Below are positions 55,185 to 64,000 of a stretch of DNA of 64,000 nt, one piece after another. The stretch is from Desmodesmus armatus (Eukaryota > Chlorophyta > Chlorophyceae > Sphaeropleales > Scenedesmaceae). The stretch covers positions 1 through 64,000 of the forward strand of contig VIIQ02000751.1 in the NCBI GenBank assembly GCA_007449985.2. The letters are read 5' to 3'. Within the stretch, counting starts at the first letter, position 1. Every line of letters starts with the position of its first letter. A program made the translations under genes and the position numbers. The notes beneath the pieces were generated by a model. That model was not told where the DNA came from. It made no database searches and saw nothing but the letters and a program-made list of their open reading frames with translations.

Positions 55185-58100
55185 TCATGTGCAGCAGTAG
55201 AGGTGGCATGACAGCAGCAGCTGCTGCTTGTCTGTCATGAACTTTGACCACAGGCTGGAGTCTGTGTACACCTCAGGGCCAAAGAAGTCATCCTGCAGGG
55301 GCAACAAACAGCAGCAGCATCCACACGTCAGCACGTGTGGGCATGCAGTGAGTCTGGAGTGATCAAGCTGCCCAACACAGGGTTGAATTGAATTTATAAC
55401 AGCCACTGCCGTCGTAACCAGTCTTTCAGGTAGTTGCGCCATGCTTCCCAGGTGGCTGTGTTCTCTCAAGCTGCTGACCATCCAGCCATGCATGCTGCAC
55501 ACTGCGCTCAAACACTGAACCCCGCGAAACCCTGCTCACCCAGCCCCAGCATGTGCCAGCCTTGATGACCACGGGTCCCTCACTGCTGGTGGGGTCCTCC
55601 TCGTGCAGCACAAAGTCCCACGTGGCAATGTCAAAGTCCACCTACGCAGAGCCACACGCAGAGCAGCAGCAGCACCACACACCCTTCACATATGTTCCTA
55701 TGCCATCTGACAAGAACCAGGCGCGGTATGTGATGCTTGCTCTCTCTCACACCTATCATACTGTCACGTGCAAGCTGGCTGTATCTGCCAGGGGTGGCTC
55801 TTCCCATGCAACACTGAAGCATCCCTTGTTGCAGCAACAGCTGCCGGCCGCTCACAAACAACCATCAGCCCGACACATGTCAGCGTAGCCTACTTCAGTT
55901 TCCAGCACCATGACACCGCCTGCTGCAGGACAGTCGCATGCTACCTTTGGCCCAGAGCCTCAGCACAGCCCCAGTCAAGACACCATGCCCCACACAACGT
56001 GCCCCAGGTTGCGCCCACCTGCACCATGGTGTTCTCTGACAGCGGCAGCGGTCCCTCCCCCTCCACCTCAATGCCCCAGCACAGGCCCACGTGGATGTTC
56101 ATCTCGTTGGGGCTGCCCGGGTCAGGAGGCTTCACAGTCAGCTTCAGCCGCCAGGTGAAACCGTTGAAGAAGTGACCTGTGGACAGCACACAGACACCAG
56201 CAGGTTCAACTATCTTGCCAAATTACTTGGTCAAAATGGTGGTTCAGCTGTGCTGTGCTGAGTGACACCTCCTGCATTGCATGTTGGCTGGTGTCTGTGT
56301 GCGGTGCTCAGCCATGCAAACACATGACAGACCACCGGAGCAGCAAGTGCCACGCACCCGCTGTGAGGAGGTAGTAAGCCTCGCTGCAGCCGCTGGCCCT
56401 GTACTTGCTGATCGCCTGCTGCAGGTCTGCTGCTGCGATGTAGCTGGTGAAGGCACTGCCCCCGCCAGAGGCACGGCCAGACACAGGGCTGTCTGTGCCC
56501 ACCCGCTGCTTGAAGCGCTTGTGGGCGACACACGCCTGCAGCAACAGCATGCGCAGACAGACAAGCGGGTTGGCCACGGGAAAAGACCGCATGGACATGC
56601 GACACAGGCAGTACAATGCCCGCTCACCCCCGCTGCCAAAAGCGTGGTTCCTCTGTGGACACGCAGCACTACACTCCCAGGGCGGCTGCCACCTCGCACT
56701 GAGCTCTGCAAGTGACACCCGCTGCAGTTCTGTGCACAGTTGCTGTCAAGCGGGTGCTGTCACTAGCACCTCCTTCCCCTCAGCAGCACACGTCCTTCGT
56801 CACGGCCATGCTTTCTTCTGAAAGAAAAAAGCACAGACTACCGCTGATGCGCCCCACCTCTTGAGACTGCCCCAAATTACACCAAGCCCCCGAGTGAGTT
56901 TCCCGCCCACGCACCTGCATGTCCTTGCGCTGCACCTCACTGGCCTTGGCCCACTGCATGCTCTCCAGCAGCCACTGCTTGATGTCCCGCTGGTTGGCCA
57001 GCAGCCCGTGGTGGCTCGCAATGGCTGCCAGGAAGTTGCCGGTCATGTGGCTGTAGCGGCATGCCGACAGCAGCTGCTGCGCGGTGCCCTGAGCCTTACC
57101 CAGCGGGCTGGGCTGGCTGGCATACTGCCTGCGGGGGCAGATCAGTGGGGACGGAATGATATCAGCACATGCCGGGGCCAAATGTGAAGCAAGACAGAAT
57201 CGCTGAGCTCGGCCCTACTGCATACACTCCCCTGCATCATAATCCTGCTAAAAAAACCAGTCCTGCAGAGTGTGCAGAGCCAACAACCCAACATGCAATG
57301 GCCATGGGTGACCACAAGCGGTCCACGCTGTCTTAGAGGCAGTCCTGCAGGTTTCCTGCAGGTTGCAGGACGTCTGCATGCATCCGATGCACTCACTTGA
57401 GCTGTGCTGAGATCCAGCTGGCCAGCACAATGTAGATCACGTTCTCACTGGAGGCTGTCAGCCGCTCGTTGTCCAGCACACGCTGCACAGCCTCTACTGG
57501 GAGCTGCAGCCACTGCTGCCTGTGGGTCTTGTTGGTCCAGGCCTCGTCCAGGTTCTTGAACGTGTCCCACACACGCCGGTGTGCTTTCTGCAGTGCAGGA
57601 CGACACAGGTTGCAGGACACATACACACATGCATGCACAGCCAACAAACATCAACGTCAACCTGCTGGGCTCATGGCAGGAGGCTGTAGTGCTGCAACGA
57701 GGTGCTGATCCACCTTCCATATCCCAAACAATGGCCCCTGACTGGGCGATGTAGTGCTGCAACGAGGTGCTGACCCACCTTCCATATCCCACCCAATGAC
57801 CCCTGACTGGGCGATGTCACAAAACCCGCTACCGTCAGAGGCTTGGGGTTGACACACAGCTGCTGCTCCCCGTTGCATAGCTCCGCACACCTTGAGGTTT
57901 TCAGGTTGTATCCAGCCCCCATATCCCATCGTCCAAAAGACGTGAGTAGGAAAACCTGTCATGACACTGCTTCTACATGTACTACTCCCCAACCAAGCAT
58001 GGTGCCAGCAGGCAACAACAAAACAGCACAGCCAATCGTGCTGCCACAGTCGCTACACCTGCCCAAGTGGCTGGCCGTGTGTGTAGAAGCCAGTGCTCAC

Positions 58101-58964
58101 CTCTGTGAGGGCTGCAAAGGCGTCCCCTTCCTGCAGGCCTGGTGGCAGGTGCAGCATGGCCAGCGCTGTGTTCCAGCTGATGCTGCGGTTGTCTATCGTG
58201 AGCAGCCTGTGCTTGCAGGCCTCCACACACACACGCAGCTGGTACCTGTGCACAAATACAACAAGGGAGAATGGGACGGAGGGATGTTGGCAGCCGGCCA
58301 GCTGATACACGCACTACCCGACAGCTTATGCTGCAACTGGTTGCAGTCAAGTGGGCCAGCACATGATCTGCATGCATTGCCTTGCGTTGGGCATAGACTG
58401 CACATGCAAGCCCGTGCATGGCTCAACATGGCTTGAGTTCAACATTCCTGCTTGTTGTTGGTGTGCTGTCAGCACCCGCACCCTGCATCCTTATGCTGTG
58501 CATTGAAGGCGCGGTCAACCTAGCATGCAGCGGGAACGTCTCCAGCAAACACCTGGCCGCCAACACGAACCGCAAGCTGAGCAAGCAGTCACTTGACAGC
58601 TAGCCAGTAGGGCCTACCTGTCAGCTAGAATCATTGTCGCCAGCAACTGCTGCGCATCTGCTTCTGGCGGCATGCTGTTGCTGTAGGCGCACTGCAGCAT
58701 GTGCTTGGCTGCTGGTAGCTCATCCTCTGTGATGGTGATGCTGAACACACGTGCCTCAGCCCCCATCCAGTTCTGCAGGAGAGACTTGAAGTAGCCAGAC
58801 TGGCCTGCCAGCACAATGCCGTGCACGTTGAATCGTGCGAGCTCGACCTTGTCTGGTGTGACCAGGGCCAGGGAGAAGTCAGACAGGAAGGGGTCGTCGA
58901 AGTGTGTGGCCAGGTCAGGTCCTGCAGCGTACTGCGGGGGCTGCTGCTGAGGCTGTCGATTCAT
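55185..58964 (-). CDS. BTB/POZ-BACK domain protein, 8 exons
   Basis: Exons: 58964-58618, 58245-58101, 57587-57397, 57128-56915, 56535-56358, 56176-56019, 55641-55540, 55292-55185. All are in phase, giving 480 aa. The BTB domain (about 25-110) shows FLSDFSLALVTPD, NVHGIVLAGQSGYFKSLL and EDELPAAKHMLQCAYSN. A BACK-like helical part (about 110-230) has YQLRVCVEACKHRLLT, WLQLPVEAVQRVLDNERL and SSENVIYIVLASWI. The C-terminal part (about 340-480: FFNGFTWRLKLTVKPPD, WDFVLHEED, YTDSSLWSKFM) resembles the beta-rich C-terminal half of plant POB1/LRB proteins. These usually act as substrate adaptors for CUL3 ubiquitin ligases in the nucleus; that role is inferred here. The ATG at 58964 is the first in frame, but the frame is open slightly further upstream. 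An intron holds a 65-bp tandem duplication. Confidence 0.85.
57686..57815. repeat. 65-bp tandem duplication in a BTB-BACK intron
   Basis: Two copies, 57686-57750 and 57751-57815, differing by a few substitutions. It is in intron 2 (57588-58100). Confidence 0.9.
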
Positions 58965-59899
58965 TCCCTTGCGAGCAGCAAGCCGTGGCTTCGCCACGGT
59001 GACTGCTGATGCAGATGCTGCTCAAGGCCAGGAATGCAGGAGAGGTGGCTGCACCGGCTGCAGCTTTGACAGTATGGTTGCCACTGCCTGCAAGGACCAC
59101 AAGGAATCAGGTTGCAGTCAGTTGTTGCAGGGTTGGCAACCTTGGCAACAGCAGCAGCAAACACAACTGACCCTTCAAGACCCACTAACAGCGACAGGCA
59201 CGAGCTGCAACGTCGCGTTGTGTTGATTAGAAGACATTAGAGCAGAAGACAGCCAATTGGGGCAGCCATCGCGTCAACTATTCTCCTCTCAGCCGAGTGC
59301 TACTGATGTTGCCGATGGCAGCCTTGCACGCACCTGAAGTTTCTCACAACAAAAGCAGGGTTAAAGGCCAACGCCACACTGACCAAACCGCGGCATATCG
59401 CTCTGGTTCGGTCTGCTCTGACCGCTGATGGTGAAAAGGTGGTCCGAATGGGCACAAGCTTGCTCCAGATCGTGAGAGACGTATCAAAAATGGACAGGGG
59501 CGTGAGGTTTGTGAAATGAAGGGGAGTATGGAGCAAATGAACGAGCTCCACAAGACGGAATGGATGGTGCTGGAGGAATGGAGACAGGGTCCTATATCCC
59601 CCTCGTAATGTTTGATGGATAGACCCAAGACTAACGCGACACGCAACCTGGTTCTGGCACGCAACCACTGAAACCATTGACCGTTGCAAAACACATTGAC
59701 TATCCGAGTTCAACACGCAACCTGAACGTTGGCGAATGGTAACTTTGACACTGTGTTTGGGATTTTCGTCCGGTGAGCAGCGCGCGTCTGTGCAGTTCCT
59801 GTTGTTTCTGTGCCCCCTCCCCACCCCCCACCCCCACCAACTCCCACACCACCACCACCCCACCCACCCACTCCAAGGGTTACCAAGGCTCGTTGCAGC
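58965..59899. other. Divergent 5' region of BTB-BACK and SRR1-like genes
   Basis: No supported gene. A C/A-rich tract lies at about 59815-59878 just before the SRR1-like start. It is a probable promoter region for both genes. Confidence 0.5.
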
Positions 59900-61528
59900 A
59901 TGTTGGGCCGCCACATAATGCCTGGGATCCCCACTGTTGTGCCCATGGCACGTGGCTTGAACTCACCACTACGTGCTGGCCGCGCCAGCTGGAGAGTGCG
60001 CGCCGCCAGCGCTGGTGCTGACCTGCGCCTGCAGAGGGAAAGCCTGGTCGCTCAGGTCTTGCAGGACCCCTCGCTGCCTGGCATACAGGCAGCTGTGCTG
60101 CAGGCTGCACGCTGCCTGGCAGACTCGCGAGACTGGCAGCAGCTGCAGGCAGTCTTTGCGGCAGCGACAGTCTTTGCGGCAGCGACAACGCGCCAGCACA
60201 GAGCCCCTGCAGCTGCAGGAGATCCCCCTCCACGTGCTGCCACTGGGGGAGGCTGGGGCTTTGCGCTGCGCCAGCCTGGAAAACCCACCCCAGCAGCAGC
60301 CACGAATGCAGCACCACTGCAGCAACCAGCCAGTGAACAAGCGTGGGACTGGCAAAGGGTACAGCAGTTTCAGCTGCTGGGGCTAGGCTCCATAACGGCA
60401 TTGACTGCAGCGCAGCCGTGCCTGCAAGGCAACCTGCAACAGGTAGGCCGTGCTGATATGTATGCAGTCCATCTTGAGCTTGCAAGTGCCTGCCAGGCAC
60501 ATGCATATATTTCGGCATACACTATCAATCGTGCACGTGGGGCTGCCTGCATGTGCTTTAGTGGCCATTGCTAGCACCACTTCTGCCGGCACCGTGCGGC
60601 TGCGCTGGTGCAAACTGCTTTAGTACTAATGTGTGCTGGTGTGTACGGATGTGTGCTGGTCAAAATGTGCTGGTGTGTCCTTCAGGCTCCGCCGCCCTCC
60701 AGGCTGGGCTTCCGCCTGATGCAGCTGGCCCTCGCTGTAGCTCTGGTGCAGCACGTGCTGCCAGGGCTTAGCAGCAGACCGGTAGCATTCGACCCAGGCT
60801 TTGAACCAGAGGATGTGGAGCTGCTGGAGGGGTTGGGCTTTGCAGTGCCGCCTAGCCCGCCCAGCCTCACAGCAGCTGGTCCGACCCTGCTGTACATGCC
60901 TTGCTGCCCACGTGACCTGTACATTGACGTCCTGGTGAGACAATCAAATCAATAACAACCCAGCAATGATGTGTGTGGTTGCCTTGTTCTTGATAGACTT
61001 TACCATGAGGTCAACAGACATGCGACTGTGATGCAGATGGACTGGGTGTTCAGTGGCGATGCATGCCCTCGTGGCCCTGACATCCCAGCGCTAGCGCACT
61101 CTCCCAATGCCTGTCAAGGGACAGCCAGCACATCAGTGTGGCGGCCCGAGATGGATAGGCCCCCTGCCAAAAACTGACTGACTGCGGCATGGCCGGCCGT
61201 GTTGTGATGTGTGTCGCTGCAGGCCGCAAACTGGGCGCAACTGCAGCAGTTGGCAATCCTGGGGACCAGCATGAGCTCTCTTAGCAACACACAGTCTCTG
61301 TTCACTGCACTGGTTGCAGAGAGCGCAGGCCCACCACGCAGCATGAGCAGCAGTCAGCCTGCTGGTCAGGACGGCAGTTCAGCTGACCAGCCGCAGCAGG
61401 CAAGAGGAAATCAGCAGCAGCAGGCAGACATGGTGTCACTGGCATACACGCAAGGACGGGTAGTTGAGACGCCTTGTCCTGACTGCGGTGCACATGGTGT
61501 TGGCGTGTCCCTGCACATGCTGCGGTAG
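59900..61528 (+). CDS. SRR1-like domain protein, 3 exons
   Basis: Exons 59900-60442, 60686-60934 and 61223-61528, all phase 0, give 365 aa. The SRR1 domain (about 165-290) is recognisable: FQLLGLGSI, RLGFRLMQLALAVALVQHV, VAFDPGFEPEDVELLEGLGF, GPTLLYMPCCPRDLYIDVL and AANWAQLQQLAILGTSMSSL. These match the family pattern of a G-L-G start, a D-P strand, an m-P-H/C-C strand and an N-W helix. In Arabidopsis SRR1 acts in phytochrome B signalling and clock control, and in yeast in heme regulation; the molecular function is unsettled. The N-terminus (MLGRHIMPG, Arg/Ala-rich) may be an organelle presequence. The C-terminal 75 residues are Gln/Ser-rich. An 18-bp duplication (VFAAAT twice) lies in exon 1. 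Confidence 0.85.
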
Positions 61529-62173
61529 CAGCAATGCATGCAGATGTTCGAATGGCAGCGAGAGCATCAACGTTGGAGACGGCGCATGTTGGGGCGTTGA
61601 GAAGGTTACACATGCAGTGTGCTGAAGAGGAGGTGTACTGTACAACATTTGGCAGCTTCACTGCCAAAATCAATACGAAGCACTTGATAACACTCAAACA
61701 AACAAGGCTTCTATCACATATGCGCACGTTGAAAAGGCACATGGGCCTAGCACTCTCTCTGTGCAATGCAGCCACACTTTGACTGCTGGCCGCCAGCAGC
61801 ACATGCCCTGCTCGTATAAGTGGCTGGCAGGAAACCCGTGTATGCAGCATCCACACAGCATAACCTCGGCATTGTGCTGAAGATTGCTCGCATGCGAATG
61901 TCAGGTCATTATTCTGCTTTTTCAGCAGTCAATGCCAGGCTCACAAGACGTCTACAAGCCTGCCCACATGTGGGCAGATACTTGAGCAACACACCAAACT
62001 CCACTTCAGGACAAGGGTGGGACGACTCTGCTTGTGGTATATACTGTACTGCGTCAAGCATCTGGAGCAGCTGTGTGCACACACACTTTACAGGGTGCCT
62101 TGCAAATGCATGCACACCTGCAAACCACGGCACATGCCTGGGTGTCTCGATGCTGTTGCTGCGGCTGCTCCAC
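61529..62173. other. Convergent 3' intergenic region
   Basis: Between the SRR1-like stop and the SMC1 stop. No gene seen. TTACA (minus TGTAA) occurs near 62085 and 61602 as possible SMC1 poly(A) signals. Confidence 0.5.
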
Positions 62174-64000
62174 TCACACCGCGTCTGTTGGTGGCTCAAA
62201 CCTGCTGAGGTCAAAGGTGAAGGTCTTGCTGCAGTTCTGGTCAAGGTCCCGGCACACACCCACCAGAGCATCAGCCTGCAAAGCAGGATGCATTTTGATG
62301 CACACACACGTCATACTTACACGCCATTGCATTGCACGCTCTCTGCTACTGATTGCACCATTACAGGGCTACAGATAGCTGACAGCTACGCACAAATGTG
62401 AACAGCAGTTTTTCAGGCGAACGATGGCAGCCAGCACTACCATCCTTAGCAGGGAGAGTGGACATCCAGCATGCAAATCTGAACGGCAAACCCAACTTCA
62501 AAGCCGGATAGATGCCTGGGGACCACCAACTGCATCAAAGCTACCATTGTTTGGCTGAACACCACCTCTACTAGATATTATCTACCTCCATTACCACGCA
62601 CCTTCTCATAGAAGATGTCCTTCAGGCTGATCACAATACTCTGGAAGCTTTCCAGGGCTCCTGCACCACCCTCGCCCCCCTGGTCCACCCCCCATCCATC
62701 CCACTGACACCCGCATCAGCAGCAGACCGCCGCTGCCGCTTGCTGCCCTCAACGCCACGGCCCTCCGCCACGTCTGCTGCTCCTGCGCGGTTGTTCTCCC
62801 GGGTGCAGTTGCGGATGTAGTGCGCAACACGAGCCACGTTGGTTGCATCCAGGGCTGCATCGACCTCGTCCAACACGAAGAAAGGCGAGGGGCGGTAGCT
62901 GTGGATCGCAAACAGCAGTGCCAGCGCAGCAACTGACTTCTCACCGCCTGCAAGTGCACGGCATTCACACAGCACACCACGGCAACATCAGTGCAGCCCA
63001 AGGACATGGATGTCAAGAAGTGAACCAGTGCATTCACGCAGCCGCCTTACTAGGACCTGTTTGTCCGTGTCCATGCCGTCCATACGACAGCTCCAGCACT
63101 GCTCTCGTCATGACTGGAACCTGGTTCGCACCTGAGAGCTGCTCCATGTCCCTGAAGCGCTTGGTGGGTGGCATGGCTGTGTACTTGACGCCCCCCAGGT
63201 AGGGCTCGTCATCAACCTCCAGGGCCAGGTAGGCCGTGCCTCCCAGCGGGTGCACTGGGCTGCGGGTGAGCTGCTTGTAGATGTAGTCGATGGAGGACCT
63301 GCGCAGCAGGAGGTGCAGCGCAAGGGTGCATGCATGAGTTGAGAACCACCGCTGCGACAGCCGCAAGTCGTTACGGGTTGCAGACAGCACTGGAGGCTTT
63401 TGCTAGCTGTGCAGGATAGCCTGCATTGGAAACATCGACGATACATAGGATAGCGGCTGCCTGAAAGCATTGTAGGACTTTTGAAGGCAGTACATTAGTG
63501 CACTCAACAGCAAGGTAACATCAGGCCAGCCGCGGCTGTTGCACTTACTTGATGTGGTCAAATGCAGCAGTGAAGCGTGCCGACCGCTTCTGCTGAATGC
63601 GCATGAAGGCTTTGCTGGTGGTGGCAACCTCCTTGCGTGCCGCCTCCAGCTCAGCAGCCTGCACAGCAAAATCAAAGCAAGCAGGCCGGCGTCGACTTCA
63701 GGCACAGGATGGGCTGGTGTGTAGGGGTTCTTGGCGGGGTTTTGTGGCTACTAGTATGAGGCCACTAGAGCAGGTTACATCCTTGCTGAAAGTGGCGCCA
63801 TTTGCATCATGTTGACGTGTGGCACAATGTGGCCATAGCAACTGCCGAGCTGCTAGCAGGTCCTTGGCTCGTGAGCTGCATGTGATGGTGGGACAGGGTT
63901 GCAATTTTGTCCCACCTGCTGCTTCTCTTTCTCCCTGATGGCCTCGTACTGCTCCAGAGCCTTCATGTTGGGGGCTGACGCAGCCAGCTCAGCAGCAGCA
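62174..64000 (-). CDS. SMC1: SMC1, cohesin ATPase subunit, C-terminal part (gene continues past the window)
   Basis: Exons visible: 64000-63916 (partial), 63658-63549, 63298-63132, 62947-62602, 62275-62174. They encode the end of the C-terminal coiled coil ([28 protein letters not shown]), then the ATPase C-lobe: [16 protein letters not shown], the signature [18 protein letters not shown], Walker [14 protein letters not shown], then [16 protein letters not shown] and [13 protein letters not shown] near the C-terminus. The C-terminus resembles SMC1 rather than other SMCs. SMC1 pairs with SMC3 to form the cohesin ring. Exon 62947-62602 needs either one more base in the C6 run 62688-62693 or a 50-nt intron (62661-62710) to keep frame. 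An insert of about 30-55 residues follows the Walker B helix. Confidence 0.88.

Noticed and set aside
59300..59914. 204-codon minus ORF upstream of the SRR1-like gene
   Set aside because: No domain; overlaps a C/A-rich low-complexity tract and a divergent promoter region.

Overview
The window looks like nuclear DNA of a green alga, probably a chlorophycean/volvocalean species of the Chlamydomonas-Haematococcus type. The evidence is intron-rich genes with GT-AG introns, TGTAA polyadenylation motifs, very abundant CAG-encoded poly-Gln and poly-Ala tracts, and a plant-lineage gene set: a B3-domain regulator, an SRR1-like protein, a plant-type RAD9, a plastid-type RlmH and a LEA protein. Species-level identity is inference.

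Layout. Positions 1-12848 are a head-to-tail array of a 4.34-kb unit. Each unit has a minus-strand Tc1/mariner/IS630-like DDE transposase split by one intron. That intron is almost exactly filled by a plus-strand ORF with a Vsr/DUF559-like PD-(D/E)XK nuclease signature. Then come a 1514-aa single-exon B3-domain protein (13923-18467, +), a long G/T-rich non-coding stretch (18.5-23 kb), a thioredoxin-like protein resembling the C-terminus of APS reductase (+), a small signal-peptide/one-TM protein (+), an RlmH-type rRNA methyltransferase (-), a 15-exon Golgi-type GT2/GT92-like glycosyltransferase (29011-36898, +), a 10-exon delta-9-type fatty acid desaturase (39935-44048, -), RAD9 of the 9-1-1 clamp (45126-49924, -), a relic of a Fanzor/TnpB-like nuclease (about 50.4-51.3 kb), a plastid LEA-like protein (51516-52780, +), a BTB-BACK protein (55185-58964, -), an SRR1-like protein (59900-61528, +) and the 3' end of the cohesin gene SMC1 (62174-64000, -, running off the window).

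The genes are ordinary single-copy nuclear genes and do not form an operon or one pathway; RAD9 and SMC1 both serve genome maintenance. Exon structures were built by hand from splice motifs, codon phase and family conservation. In RAD9, the desaturase, the glycosyltransferase, BTB-BACK and SRR1-like, all junctions keep phase.

The most unusual features are: the transposase intron with its antisense nuclease ORF in a tandem array; a 120-bp minisatellite in RAD9 that repeats a 5' splice site nine times while staying in frame; a Fanzor zinc-ribbon fragment next to a direct repeat of the RAD9 start region; a long imperfect hairpin in a desaturase intron; and a probable GC-AG intron in RlmH.
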